Made by a program: the position numbers and the translations under genes
Shown: positions 8,413-16,652 of the stretch, piece after piece
Numbering within the stretch: the first letter of the stretch is position 1
Layout: every line of letters starts with the position of its first letter
Notes under the pieces: generated by a model
What the model was told of the DNA's origin: nothing
Databases searched by the model: none
Seen by the model: the letters and a program-made list of their open reading frames with translations, nothing else
DNA from: an uncultured Paraprevotella sp.
GTDB lineage: Bacteria; Bacteroidota; Bacteroidia; Bacteroidales; Bacteroidaceae
DNA: 64,000 nucleotides
Direction of reading: 5' to 3'
Assembly (NCBI GenBank): GCA_944320765.1
Contig: CALUIS010000002.1
Location: 175,524 to 239,523, forward strand

Positions 8413-8443
8413 TTTTAAGGTTTTTTTCCCGGGGGTACTCCTT

Positions 8444-8989
8444 TCAACCGGCCGGGGCGATGATTTCCATGCCCTTGCGCAGCGCGGCTTCGTTTTGCGG
8501 AATCAAGTCGTGATGCCGCGGCGGGAGGCTCTTGCGGAGCGCATGGACCACATCTTCCACCTCGACCAGCGGGCGCACCTTGATCAGCCCGCCCAATACA
8601 ATCATGTTGAACACTTTTCCGGCCTTCATCTCCGCCGCCGCGTCCATGGCGTCGATGCGGTAGACGCGGATGTCCTTGCGTGAGGGCGGGGTGCTGATGC
8701 CGTAACCGTCGTAGATCAGCGTCCCGCCGGGCTTGACACAGGACTCGAACTTGTCCAGCGAAGGTTGGTTGAGGATGACCGCCGTGTCGTAGGCGCTCAG
8801 GATGGGGGACGAAATCCGCTCGTCGCTGACGATGACCGTGACATTGGCCGTCCCGCCGCGTTGTTCCGGACCGTAGGAGGGCATCCAGGTCACTTCCTTG
8901 CCTTCCACCAAGGCGGCGTAGGCCAGGATCTTTCCCATGGACAGCACGCCTTGCCCGCCGAATCCGGCTATGATGATTTCTTCTTTCAT
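8444..8989 (-). CDS. 2-oxoacid:ferredoxin oxidoreductase, gamma subunit
   Basis: 181 residues of the POR_N/gamma family. It opens IIIAGFGGQGVLSMGK (residues 5-20), the nucleotide/CoA-side loop of the family, followed by the highly conserved SYGPEQRGGTAN near 39-50. Full length for a separate gamma subunit. The enzyme oxidatively decarboxylates 2-oxo acids to acyl-CoA and reduces ferredoxin. It starts 12 bases after the beta-subunit stop and is the last gene of the operon. Whether the substrate is branched-chain 2-oxo acids or 2-oxoglutarate cannot be read from this subunit. Confidence 0.9.
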   Translation of the reverse strand: MKEEIIIAGFGGQGVLSMGKILAYAALVEGKEVTWMPSYGPEQRGGTANVTVIVSDERISSPILSAYDTAVILNQPSLDKFESCVKPGGTLIYDGYGISTPPSRKDIRVYRIDAMDAAAEMKAGKVFNMIVLGGLIKVRPLVEVEDVVHALRKSLPPRHHDLIPQNEAALRKGMEIIAPAG

Positions 8990-9001
8990 GATGTTCGTTT
9001 T

Positions 9002-9787
9002 TTAGAGTGAATCTTCCGTTATGGCGGTCGTGTCCTTCAGGTCGCCCAGCGGGTAGAACTTGAACATGTGTTCTTCCATCCATTGGTTGGCCTTCTCGGG
9101 CGACAGCTTCCAGCCCGCGTTGCAGGTGGACACGATTTCCACCAGGCTGGCCCCTTTCCCCGCCATGCTGTTCTCGAACGCCTTGCGGATGGCTTTCTTG
9201 GCCTTGCGGATGGCCGCCACGTTGTGTACGGACTGGCGGGTGACGTAGCACGTGCCTTCCAGCGTTGCGGCGATTTCGGTGAACTTCAGCGGGTAGCCGT
9301 GCAGGTCGGCCACGCGCCCGTAGGGGCAGGTGGAGGTCTTCATCCCCATCAGGGTGGTGGGGGCCATCTGCCCGCCCGTCATGCCGTAGATGGCGTTGTT
9401 GATGAAAATAATGGCGATATGCTCGCCCCGGTTCAGGGCATGGATGCTCTCCGCCGTGCCGATGCAGGCCAGGTCGCCGTCGCCTTGGTACGTGAAGACC
9501 AGACGGTCGGGCCAGAGGCGCTTGATGGCCGTGGCCACGGCAGGCGCCCTTCCGTGGGCGGCCTCCACCCAGTCCACGTCGATATAGTTGTAGGCGAACA
9601 CGGCGCACCCCACAGGCGAGATGGCCACGGTCTTTTCCTCCATGCCCATCTCCTCGATAATCTCGGCCACGAGCTTGTGGACCACCCCGTGGCTGCATCC
9701 CGGGCAGTAGTGCATCGGGTTGTCGTTGAGCAGCGCGGGTTTCTTATAGACCAGATTCTCCGGTCGCATGATTTCTTCTTCGGTCAT
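9002..9787 (-). CDS. 2-oxoacid:ferredoxin oxidoreductase, beta (TPP) subunit
   Basis: 261 residues. MHYCPGCSHGVVH near the start holds the CxxC-His motif of the family. The thiamine-pyrophosphate/Mg motif is GDGDLACIGTAESIHA followed by the INN closing residues. The GGQMAPTTLMGMKTSTCPYG stretch is typical of the KorB/VorC type. The start at 9787 (MTEEEIM) was chosen; MRPENLV at 9769 is an alternative. Its partners alpha and gamma flank it, with the 79-residue membrane protein inserted 11 bases upstream. Confidence 0.9.
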   Translation of the reverse strand: MTEEEIMRPENLVYKKPALLNDNPMHYCPGCSHGVVHKLVAEIIEEMGMEEKTVAISPVGCAVFAYNYIDVDWVEAAHGRAPAVATAIKRLWPDRLVFTYQGDGDLACIGTAESIHALNRGEHIAIIFINNAIYGMTGGQMAPTTLMGMKTSTCPYGRVADLHGYPLKFTEIAATLEGTCYVTRQSVHNVAAIRKAKKAIRKAFENSMAGKGASLVEIVSTCNAGWKLSPEKANQWMEEHMFKFYPLGDLKDTTAITEDSL

Positions 9788-9798
9788 AGTCTTACGGA

Positions 9799-10038
9799 TT
9801 AAAACAGAAAGCGCAAAAAGAATTCGACAATTTTGAGAAACATGCCGGCCCCGATGACGCAGATGCCCACGAGATGGCGGTCCGGCAGGGCGAAATAAAG
9901 CACCAGCCCCACGGCCGCACATGCCAGGAAAAGCACGTTCAGGACTTTGCGCGCGGAGTCTACCGACAGTCCGCCGCGCCGGGCACGTTCCTTGCGTGCC
10001 GTTTCTTCAATCAGTTTCTCAATCTCTTCGCGGTCCAT
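9799..10038 (-). CDS. small two-helix membrane protein in the oxidoreductase operon
   Basis: 79 residues. The first ~25 residues are charged and helical (DREEIEKLIEETARKERARRG). Two hydrophobic segments follow: VLNVLFLACAAVGLVLYFAL (~33-52) and HLVGICVIGAGMFLKIVEFFLRFLF (~55-79). I recognise no named family. It lies between the alpha (11 bases) and beta (11 bases) subunit genes on the same strand, so it is certainly co-expressed. A role in tethering the soluble enzyme or its ferredoxin to the membrane is an inference only. Confidence 0.75.
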   Translation of the reverse strand: MDREEIEKLIEETARKERARRGGLSVDSARKVLNVLFLACAAVGLVLYFALPDRHLVGICVIGAGMFLKIVEFFLRFLF

Positions 10039-10048
10039 GATGTTTCTT

Positions 10049-11137
10049 TTATGATTGGATGAGTTTTTCTTTCAAAGCCCGCACCACCTCGTCGGGGGCC
10101 GGCACCACGCCGCCCATGCGCCCGTAGTGGGCCACGGGCACTTGCCCGTCCGTGGCCAGGCGGATGTCCTCCACCATCTGTCCGGCATTGATCTCGAAGC
10201 TGAGGATGCCTTTCACCCGGCGGCCCAGACGGGCAATCTCCCCGGCGGGGAAAGGCCAAAGTGTGACGGGGCGGAGAAGCCCCACTTTGATGCCTTCGGC
10301 GCGGCACATCTCGATGACCTTCAGCCCGATGCGCGCGGCAGACCCGAAAGCCACGATGAGATATTCCGCATCCTCGCACAAGACATTCTCGAAGCGCACT
10401 TCCTTCTCTCTGATTTCCTCGTACTTGGCCTGCAGGTGCAGGTTCTTCTGTTCCATCTTCCCGCAGTCCAGTTCCAATGAGGTGAGGATGTTGGGCCGGC
10501 GTTCCTTCTTCCGGCCCATGGTCGCCCACGGGCACTCTTCCTGAATCTGTTCTTCCGTGCGGCGCGGTTTGAAGGGCGGGAGGACCAGCTTTTCCATCAT
10601 CTGCCCGATGACCCCGTCGCTCAGGATCATGGCCGGATTGCGGTACTTGAACGAAAGCTCGAAGGCCAGGTCCACGAAGTCGGCCATCTCCTGCACGGAA
10701 GCCGGCGCCAGCACGATGACATTGTAGTCGCCGTTGCCGCCGCCACGTGTGGCTTGGAAATAGTCCGACTGGCTGGGCTGGATGGAACCCAGCCCCGGAC
10801 CGCCGCGCTGCACGTTGACGATAAGTCCCGGAATCTCGGCACCCGCCATATAGGCGATGCCTTCCTGCATCAAGGCCACGCCCGGACTCGACGACGAGGT
10901 CATGCAGCGTTTGCCTGCGGCACCGCCGCCATAGACCATGTTGATGGAAGCCAGCTCGCTCTCGGCCTGCACCACCACCATGCCCGTGGTTTCCCACGGC
11001 TTCTCCAAGGCCAGGGTCTCCAGCACCTCCGATTGCGGCGTGATGGGGTAGCCGAAGTAGCCATCGCATCCGCAGCGGATGGCGGCATGGGCGACGGCCT
11101 CGTTTCCTTTCATCAATACTACTTCTTTTTCTGCCAT
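10049..11137 (-). CDS. vorB: 2-oxoacid:ferredoxin oxidoreductase, alpha subunit (VorB type)
   Basis: 362 residues. EVVLMKGNEAVAHAAIRCGC leads into GYPITPQSEVLE (about 29-40), the signature of the alpha subunit pyrimidine-binding domain. QAESELASINMVYGG and SSSPGVALMQEGI follow, with NVQRGGPGLGSIQPSQSDY in the middle. The C-terminal third is the transketolase-C-like domain (EYLIVAFGSAARI, GLLRPVTLWPFP). Length and motifs agree best with VorB-type enzymes that act on branched 2-oxo acids, giving acyl-CoAs used for branched-chain fatty acids. A 2-oxoglutarate enzyme (KorA) is the alternative. It starts 6 bases after the ferredoxin stop. Confidence 0.87.
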   Translation of the reverse strand: MAEKEVVLMKGNEAVAHAAIRCGCDGYFGYPITPQSEVLETLALEKPWETTGMVVVQAESELASINMVYGGGAAGKRCMTSSSSPGVALMQEGIAYMAGAEIPGLIVNVQRGGPGLGSIQPSQSDYFQATRGGGNGDYNVIVLAPASVQEMADFVDLAFELSFKYRNPAMILSDGVIGQMMEKLVLPPFKPRRTEEQIQEECPWATMGRKKERRPNILTSLELDCGKMEQKNLHLQAKYEEIREKEVRFENVLCEDAEYLIVAFGSAARIGLKVIEMCRAEGIKVGLLRPVTLWPFPAGEIARLGRRVKGILSFEINAGQMVEDIRLATDGQVPVAHYGRMGGVVPAPDEVVRALKEKLIQS

Positions 11138-11143
11138 TGCTTT

Positions 11144-11374
11144 TTATTCTTCTTTCTTCTTATATACAGTGATACATCCGTCCGGACATACGATGGCACA
11201 CGAGGCGCAGCCGTTGCACAGGCCCTTGTCCGTCTGTTCGGCATAATGGTAGCCCTTCTTGTTGACGCGCTTTCCCGCCAAGGCCAGGATGTGGAGCGGG
11301 CAAGCCACCACGCACAAGTTGCAGCCTTTGCAGCGTTCGCGGTCCACAACAATCAAACCTCTGAATTTCCCCAT
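11144..11374 (-). CDS. 2x[4Fe-4S] ferredoxin-type delta subunit
   Basis: 76 residues. Two cysteine clusters are complete: C15xxC18xxC21xxxC25-P and C53xxC56xxC59xxxC63-P, the bacterial dicluster ferredoxin pattern; Cys67 is an extra one. It serves as the electron-transfer subunit of the 2-oxoacid oxidoreductase encoded immediately downstream. The upstream TPR gene ends 28 bases before it. Confidence 0.9.
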   Translation of the reverse strand: MGKFRGLIVVDRERCKGCNLCVVACPLHILALAGKRVNKKGYHYAEQTDKGLCNGCASCAIVCPDGCITVYKKKEE

Positions 11375-11402
11375 GATATTTCTCTTATAGTTGGTATTTG
11401 CA

Positions 11403-11678
11403 TTACGGGTTATAGTAATCCTTATGATAAAACTCGATGATGTCCGTCAGCATACGGTGGGCCTCGGCAGCCGGACTGTCCGGATTGAGGGCCATGGCCT
11501 CCAGGTAGCAATTGAGCGCCTCGGAGAAATTCCCCCGCTTGCGGTAGGCGTTGCCCAGCTGGTAATAGAGCAGGTCGGAAGGGGCGGCGGAAGAACGAAT
11601 GAGGCCCAGCAACCTTGCAATGAGGTCGTCCGTGCGTTTGTCCGGTGTCACTTTGTCGGTTTCATTCTGTTTTTCCAT
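11403..11678 (-). CDS. small TPR-repeat protein, first gene of the oxidoreductase operon
   Basis: 91 residues from the ATG at 11678; nine codons more are open upstream but overlap the promoter. One TPR unit is clear (LLYYQLGNAYRKRGNFSEALNCYLEAMALNPDS, about 36-68), flanked by helices. No signal peptide. It probably binds a protein partner; co-transcription with the 2-oxoacid oxidoreductase suggests a link to assembly, which is inference. Confidence 0.75.
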   Translation of the reverse strand: MEKQNETDKVTPDKRTDDLIARLLGLIRSSAAPSDLLYYQLGNAYRKRGNFSEALNCYLEAMALNPDSPAAEAHRMLTDIIEFYHKDYYNP

Positions 11679-11702
11679 ATACGTTCTCTGTTGCTCGCTC
11701 CA

Positions 11703-11710
11703 CAAAGATA
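11703..11710 (-). promoter_or_regulatory. -7 box TATCTTTG for the TPR/oxidoreductase operon
   Basis: Minus-strand TATCTTTG, 24 bases before the ATG at 11678. It is the only box seen for the six-gene operon. Confidence 0.5.
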
Positions 11711-11756
11711 AGCCTTATCCGGCAGAAAAACGAAGAAAGTTGCAAATAAAAAGGTT

Positions 11757-12009
11757 TTTAAACAGTTAAATCGCGCCGTTTTTTATGTACGATTCGCATA
11801 ACGCACTGTTTGACAATGCAGAACGACTTTTGCTTGGTTGGTTTCATTTGAAACGTTCAAGAACGGTCGGAGAGGCTGTCTTTTGCACGGAAATCCGGCT
11901 TTTGTGCCGTTTTCCAGAGTTTTGCACAAAGGGCTTTCCAAGTGTGCAAACAGAACATTTTGCGTGGATTTCCGGTGTTTTCCCTTTCAAAAAGTCAGAA
12001 TAGGGGATA
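11757..12009. repeat. gene-free stretch with internal sub-repeats
   Basis: No convincing gene between 11711 and 12030. It holds two related 18-mers, TTTTGCACGGAAATCCGG (11881-11898) and TTTTGCGTGGATTTCCGG (11958-11975), plus TTTTGCACAAA at 11920-11930. The cores GGAAATCC and GGATTTCC are also inverted complements, so they could form a long-range stem. A 72-codon frame at 11785-12003 has no family features and runs through these repeats. Confidence 0.5.
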
Positions 12010-12030
12010 ATGAGGATGCGTCAAAAGCCA

Positions 12031-12071
12031 GAGAGGGTGTTGCTCCACCTTTCAAGGAGCAACACCCTCTC
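12031..12071. terminator. strong hairpin terminator after the DUF4468 gene
   Basis: Perfect 16-bp arms GAGAGGGTGTTGCTCC (12031-12046) and its complement (12056-12071) with a 9-base loop. On the minus strand it is followed by CTGGCTTTTGA. It lies 26 bases beyond the DUF4468 stop. Confidence 0.75.
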
Positions 12072-12097
12072 TCTATCTGGCCTCTCCGCCGCTTTTC

Positions 12098-12718
12098 TCA
12101 TTCTTCAATCAGCTGTGTGGCTTTGGCGCGTTCCTCCACGGGCTTTTCAAAAGCGTCGCGGGCCTGGGTGAAGATGCTTTCCACGCGGTCCACGGTCTTG
12201 CGGCGGAACTTGGCCGACCCCCAAAGCAGCTTGTCCTGGGCCTTGTTGAGGGCATTGGCGTCGTTGATCCACTCCTCCGCCTTATAGGTACGGCCATTGT
12301 ATCCTTCCAGGTCTTCCTCGTAGTAATAGCTGATTTGCGTCAGCTCCATGTGGCATTTGCCGTCCGAACACTCAATGGTGAGAAGATAGCGGAAGCGTGT
12401 GCGGTCCCATACGAACGGTTTCTTCTTGAACGTCATCCACTCCTCGAAGCGTCCTACCAGGACTCCCTTCGCGGGGTCTTCCATGGCCATCTTGGTGCCG
12501 CTCATCTGGATTTCCTCCTTCATCATCTTGCCGAGGAAGTCTTTCATCACGCCGTAGATTTCCTGCTGGTTCTTGTCTTTCACGGCGAAAGTCTGCTGGA
12601 ACAACACCTGCCCGTTCACTTCCGGCACGGCACCGGCCAGATATTTGCTGTCGTCTCTTTTCTCTTTGGCAAAGGCCATCATCGGCACGCACAGTAGTAG
12701 CAATAGGATTTTTCTCAT
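12098..12718 (-). CDS. DUF4468 domain exported protein
   Basis: 206 residues. Signal peptide RKILLLLLCVPMMAFA, cleavage near residue 17. The domain begins with VLFQQTFAVKDKNQQEIYGVMKDFL (~35-60), a strand-helix pair, then MTFKKKPFVWDRTRFRYLLTIEC and YKAEEWINDANALNK, the TBP-like fold described for DUF4468 in Bacteroides. It is predicted to be periplasmic; its role is unknown. It is monocistronic, with its own TAAATTTG box and the hairpin terminator downstream. Confidence 0.8.
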   Translation of the reverse strand: MRKILLLLLCVPMMAFAKEKRDDSKYLAGAVPEVNGQVLFQQTFAVKDKNQQEIYGVMKDFLGKMMKEEIQMSGTKMAMEDPAKGVLVGRFEEWMTFKKKPFVWDRTRFRYLLTIECSDGKCHMELTQISYYYEEDLEGYNGRTYKAEEWINDANALNKAQDKLLWGSAKFRRKTVDRVESIFTQARDAFEKPVEERAKATQLIEE

Positions 12719-12745
12719 GGTTTCAATCGTTTTTTTAGTTTCACG

Positions 12746-12753
12746 CAAATTTA
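12746..12753 (-). promoter_or_regulatory. -7 box TAAATTTG for the DUF4468 gene
   Basis: Minus-strand TAAATTTG, 27 bases before the ATG at 12718. Confidence 0.5.
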
Positions 12754-12810
12754 ATAAAAGAATGGCAATCTCCGGCAGGCGGCAAACCTTTTTAGTCATT
12801 TTTGAGCCTT

Positions 12811-13527
12811 TTACAAGGTGTACCGGTCGATATAGGCCGCGATGTCCGTCTTGTAAGTGTCCGAGATGGGGATACGCGCCTTGCCGAAGATGATTTGCCC
12901 CTTGTCCATGGTCCTCACCTTGCCCATCTGGACGATATACGAGCGGTGGACCCGCATGAAGCGCGGGGAGGGCAGCCGCTCCTCCATGGCCTTCATGCTG
13001 CCCAAGGTCAGCACGGGCCGCGCCTCGCCTTCGAGGTAAATCTTCAGGTAATCCCTCAGCCCCTCGATATACAGGATGTCGGAGAGGCGGATTTGGACCA
13101 ACTTGTAGTCGGACTTCACGTAGATGAAGTCCGACTCAGTCCCGGCCTTCGCCTGCGCCTGGCGCTTCAGGGAGAACCATTCCTGCGCCTTGCGGGCAGC
13201 GGAAAGGAACTCATTGTAGTTGACGGGCTTGAGCAAATAATCCAGGGCGTTGGCCTTGAAACCTTCAAGGGCATACTGCTCAAAAGCCGTGGTGAACACG
13301 ACACGGATATCCGGCGGCAAGAGACGCGAGAACTCCAGCCCGTTGAGGTCGGGCATCTGGATGTCCAGGAATATCAGGTCAACGTCATGCAAATCCGTCT
13401 TGTCCAAGGCCATGACGGCACTGTTGTACTTGCCGGACAGTTCAAGGAAAGGTGTCTTTTCCACGTAAGACGCCATCAGCTCCAACGCCAACGGCTCATC
13501 GTCTATGATGATGCATCTAAGGTTCAT
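12811..13527 (-). CDS. LytTR-family response regulator
   Basis: 238 residues. Receiver domain 1-~120 with the acidic pair Asp9/Asp10 (CIIIDDEPLA), phosphoacceptor Asp55 in LIFLDIQMPD, Thr in VVFTTAFEQYA and Lys in YLLKPVN. LytTR DNA-binding domain from ~135 (FIYVKSDYKLVQIRLSDILYIEGLRDYL, then RFMRVHRSYIV). It should bind DNA as a dimer at direct repeats. It starts 2 bases after the sensor-kinase stop and is the last gene of the efflux operon, so it probably controls that operon. Confidence 0.93.
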   Translation of the reverse strand: MNLRCIIIDDEPLALELMASYVEKTPFLELSGKYNSAVMALDKTDLHDVDLIFLDIQMPDLNGLEFSRLLPPDIRVVFTTAFEQYALEGFKANALDYLLKPVNYNEFLSAARKAQEWFSLKRQAQAKAGTESDFIYVKSDYKLVQIRLSDILYIEGLRDYLKIYLEGEARPVLTLGSMKAMEERLPSPRFMRVHRSYIVQMGKVRTMDKGQIIFGKARIPISDTYKTDIAAYIDRYTL

Positions 13528-13529
13528 GT

Positions 13530-14603
13530 TCAGTTTGTTTGAAGGGTGAGGGTAGAGGTGTACACAGGCGGGGTGCCATCCACGCCTTTGCTCCATTCGT
13601 ATTTCCCGGGATAGCTCAGGTCGAGCCGCTTCTGCACTTGTTCCAACCCGATGCCGCTCCCGCTGATGTCGTTCCGCTTCTTGGGGAAACAGGAGTTCTC
13701 TATGCGGCAAGTCAGGCGTCCCTTTCCCGGCACATAAATCCGGATGTGGATGAAGCTGGGCTTGACCGTGCTGACCCCATGCTTGAAGGCGTTTTCTACC
13801 AGGGAGATGAAGAGCAGCGGGGCGACAAGAATGTTGTTTTCGGCAGGAACTTCCACGGAAAACCGCAGGTCGACATCGCCGGAGAGTCGGATTTTCATCA
13901 ACGCCACATAGTTGCGGAGGAACTCGATTTCGCGGTTCAGCGGGATGAATTCCTGGTTGTTGTCGTAGAGCAGATGCCGGAGCAGGCGGCTGAGGTCCTG
14001 CACGGCCTGTTGCGCCTTCTCGGTGTCGAACGCGATCAGGGCGTAGATGTTGTTCAGCGTGTTGAGCAGGAAATGCGGGTTGATTTGATTGTGCAGGTTC
14101 TTCAGTTCCGCCTCGATGCGGCGCAGTTCGGCCTTCTGGCGTCCCAGTTCGGCCTCGTGCCACCTCTGGCTCATGCGGATGACGGCCGCCAACGCGGCAA
14201 TCAACCCGAACATGATGAAGTCCCGCAGACGGAACATAAGGCCACGCCATACTTCCAGCCCGCCGCCATGCGGGGCGACTGGCGGGTGGGACTGGAAGTA
14301 GGCATGGCCAAATTGGAACCACAAATGGATGAAGAACAACATCCCGGCACAAAAGGCCACATTGACGAACACATAGGTCTTGCGCCTTTTGGCCAGCAGC
14401 AGACGCGGCACCAGCCAGATGTAGTTCAGGTAGAACACCATGGCCATGGCCAACGGAGGTCCCATCATGCGGAACACCTCCCCGTCTTCCGGACGCTCGT
14501 CGGAATGGTTCATCAGCATCGGGGGCAACCCAAAGAGGAACAGCCATGCCAGAAAGTGGATGAGCAGTTCCCGGGACAGCTTGTGGTTGAACTTCCTTCT
14601 CAT
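13530..14603 (-). CDS. LytS/YehU-type sensor histidine kinase
   Basis: 357 residues. Four hydrophobic segments lie at about 13-30, 48-70, 76-96 and 127-144, then a linker helix RWHEAELGRQKAELRRIEAEL. The His_kinase (PF06580) block is HNQINPHFLLNTLNN with phosphoacceptor His177. The N-box is LVENAFKHG and the G-box GSGIGLEQVQKRL. There is no separate periplasmic sensor domain, so the signal is likely sensed in or at the membrane. It partners the response regulator immediately downstream and follows the permease gene by 10 bases. Confidence 0.93.
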   Translation of the reverse strand: MRRKFNHKLSRELLIHFLAWLFLFGLPPMLMNHSDERPEDGEVFRMMGPPLAMAMVFYLNYIWLVPRLLLAKRRKTYVFVNVAFCAGMLFFIHLWFQFGHAYFQSHPPVAPHGGGLEVWRGLMFRLRDFIMFGLIAALAAVIRMSQRWHEAELGRQKAELRRIEAELKNLHNQINPHFLLNTLNNIYALIAFDTEKAQQAVQDLSRLLRHLLYDNNQEFIPLNREIEFLRNYVALMKIRLSGDVDLRFSVEVPAENNILVAPLLFISLVENAFKHGVSTVKPSFIHIRIYVPGKGRLTCRIENSCFPKKRNDISGSGIGLEQVQKRLDLSYPGKYEWSKGVDGTPPVYTSTLTLQTN

Positions 14604-14613
14604 GCCGGTCGTG

Positions 14614-15852
14614 TCATTCGTAACGGAGGGCCTCTATGGGGTCCATGTTGGCCGCTTTCTTGGCCGGATACCAACCGAAGAAGATGCCGATGAAGGTGCA
14701 GACACCGAAACTCATCACGATGCTCCACCACTGGATGAAGATGGGCATGTGGGCCGCCACCTTGACGGCATACGCCGCGCCGATGCCGAGCAGGACCCCG
14801 ATGACACCGCCGGCGATGCTGAGGATGGCCGCCTCGATGAGGAACTGGCTCAGGATGTCGATGCCGCGCGCCCCGACGGACATGCGCAGGCCGATTTCCT
14901 TGGTCCGCTCGCTGACGGACACATACATGATGTTCATGATGCCGATGCCACCCACCACAAGCGAGATGCCGGCCACGCTGCCCAACAGAATGGTGAGCAG
15001 GTCCATGGTGGTGTTCATCATCGTGGCGATTTCCTCCTGGCTCCGGATGGTGAAATCATCCACTTCGGCTTCCGTGGTCTCCGTCCCGTCCTTCAGCTTA
15101 TGGTTGCGGCGGAGCACGGCGGTGATGTCCCCGATGGCCAGGTCCGTGGCATCTTCCGTCACGGCGGAACAGTTGATGCCTTGCAGGTAGGTGACGGCCA
15201 GGATGCGCTTCATCACCGTGGTGTAAGGGGCCAGAGCCAGGTCGTCCTGGTCCATGCCCATGGAGTTATACCCCTTGGACTTCAGCACGCCCACCACGCG
15301 GAAAGGGATGCTATTGAAACGCACGACCCTCCCCACCGGGTCGCTCCCGTCGGGGAAGAGGTTGTCCACCACCGTTTTTCCCAACACGCATACCTTGGCC
15401 GCCGTGCGGATATCCTGCTCGCTGAACATCTCCCCGTTCTCCACCTTGAGCTGGCGGATGGCGAGGTAATCCTCGTTCACGCCGTAGAGCGTGGAAGGCG
15501 TGTTGTTGTTGCCGTAGATGAACTGCCCGCTGCTGTTCACGGTGGGGCTGACGGCCGAGAGGTAGCGCGCCTCGTCGCGGATGCCCTCGTAATCCTCGAT
15601 CTTCAGGGTCTGCATCTCGTCCGGGTCCAGCCTTACCCCGCCACGCATGTCCGCGCCGGGGTGTATCATAATCATGTTGGACCCCATCTCCGAGATTTGC
15701 TTGCGGATGCTGCGCTTCGAGCCTTGCCCGATGGCCAGCATGGTGATGACGGAGGCCACGCCGATGATGATGCCTAATGCGGTGAGGAACGAGCGGAGCT
15801 TGTTTGCCGATATGGCCTTGAGGGCTATTTTGAAAAGATTGGTCGTATTCAT
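14614..15852 (-). CDS. MacB-type ABC transporter permease
   Basis: 412 residues. First membrane helix ~20-42 (LRSFLTALGIIIGVASVITML), then a large periplasmic MacB-PCD domain (~50-275) with MIHPGADMRGG and SAVSPTVNSSGQ. The three C-terminal FtsX helices start with LLTILLGSVAGISLVVGGIGIMNIM and include AAILSIAGGVIGVLLGIGAA. It acts with the ATPase at 15871 and the adaptor at 16653 to export a small molecule or peptide from the periplasm through the TolC-like channel. It starts 18 bases after the ATPase stop. Confidence 0.93.
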   Translation of the reverse strand: MNTTNLFKIALKAISANKLRSFLTALGIIIGVASVITMLAIGQGSKRSIRKQISEMGSNMIMIHPGADMRGGVRLDPDEMQTLKIEDYEGIRDEARYLSAVSPTVNSSGQFIYGNNNTPSTLYGVNEDYLAIRQLKVENGEMFSEQDIRTAAKVCVLGKTVVDNLFPDGSDPVGRVVRFNSIPFRVVGVLKSKGYNSMGMDQDDLALAPYTTVMKRILAVTYLQGINCSAVTEDATDLAIGDITAVLRRNHKLKDGTETTEAEVDDFTIRSQEEIATMMNTTMDLLTILLGSVAGISLVVGGIGIMNIMYVSVSERTKEIGLRMSVGARGIDILSQFLIEAAILSIAGGVIGVLLGIGAAYAVKVAAHMPIFIQWWSIVMSFGVCTFIGIFFGWYPAKKAANMDPIEALRYE

Positions 15853-15870
15853 ATTATATATATAGGTGTA

Positions 15871-16632
15871 TTAGTCATCTTGCGGAACAGGGATATGCGA
15901 CAAGGCCTCGGCGGCGGAGAGGATGTTGTCGTTGAGCGTGTCTTCCCGTATCTTCCCGTCGCGGAGCGTGATGTTGCGGCTGCTGTAGCGGGCGATTTCC
16001 GGGTTGTGCGTCACGAAGATGATGGTGCGCCCCATGGCGTGGAGCTGCTGGAAGAGTACCAGGATTTCGAACGACGTGCGGGTGTCCAGGTTACCGGTGG
16101 CCTCGTCCGCCAGCAACACGGCCGGGTCGTTCACCAAGGCGCGGGCGATGGCCACACGCTGCATCTGCCCGCCGGACATCTGGTTGGACTTATGGTAGAG
16201 CCGGTCGCCCAGCCCTACCATCTCAAGTGCCTTGACGGCCCGTTCCTTGCGTTCCTTGGCGGAAACCGAAGAATTATACATCAGCGGGAGTTCCACATTC
16301 TCCACCGCCGTGGTCTTGGGGAGCAGGTTGTAATTCTGGAACACGAACCCTATTTTCCGGTTGCGCAGCACGGCCCGCTCGCGGCGCTTCATGGTACGCA
16401 CGCTCACCCCGTCCAAGATATACTCCCCGGAAGTGGGCGTGTCGAGACAGCCCAACTGGTTCAGCAGGGTAGACTTTCCGGAACCGGAAGTCCCCATGAT
16501 GGTGACGAACTCGCCTTCGTAAATTTTGAACGAGATGCCGCGGAGCGCATGGACCACCTCGTCGCCCACGATGAAGTTCCGTTTCACGTTTTGCAGTTCG
16601 ATGACCGCCTTCTTTGAAGTTTTCCCTTCCAT
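15871..16632 (-). CDS. MacB-type ABC transporter ATP-binding protein
   Basis: 253 residues. Walker A GTSGSGKST (~47-55), Q-loop in FVFQNYNLLP, ABC signature MSGGQMQRVAIARAL, Walker B VLLADEATGNLD and the switch His in IIFVTHNPEIA: a complete LolD/MacB-class nucleotide-binding domain. The ATPase is a separate protein rather than fused to the permease as in E. coli MacB. It lies 20 bases after the adaptor stop. Confidence 0.95.
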   Translation of the reverse strand: MEGKTSKKAVIELQNVKRNFIVGDEVVHALRGISFKIYEGEFVTIMGTSGSGKSTLLNQLGCLDTPTSGEYILDGVSVRTMKRRERAVLRNRKIGFVFQNYNLLPKTTAVENVELPLMYNSSVSAKERKERAVKALEMVGLGDRLYHKSNQMSGGQMQRVAIARALVNDPAVLLADEATGNLDTRTSFEILVLFQQLHAMGRTIIFVTHNPEIARYSSRNITLRDGKIREDTLNDNILSAAEALSHIPVPQDD

Positions 16633-16652
16633 TTCGGATGTTTTCTTAAAGG

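Noticed and set aside
11785..12003. 72-codon open frame in the gene-free stretch
   Set aside because: No ribosome-binding site, promoter or family features, and it overlaps the internal sub-repeats.
12811..14547. Reading the response regulator as a 578-residue fusion extending over the kinase gene
   Set aside because: The upstream part is the kinase in another frame; the receiver domain starts cleanly at 13527.
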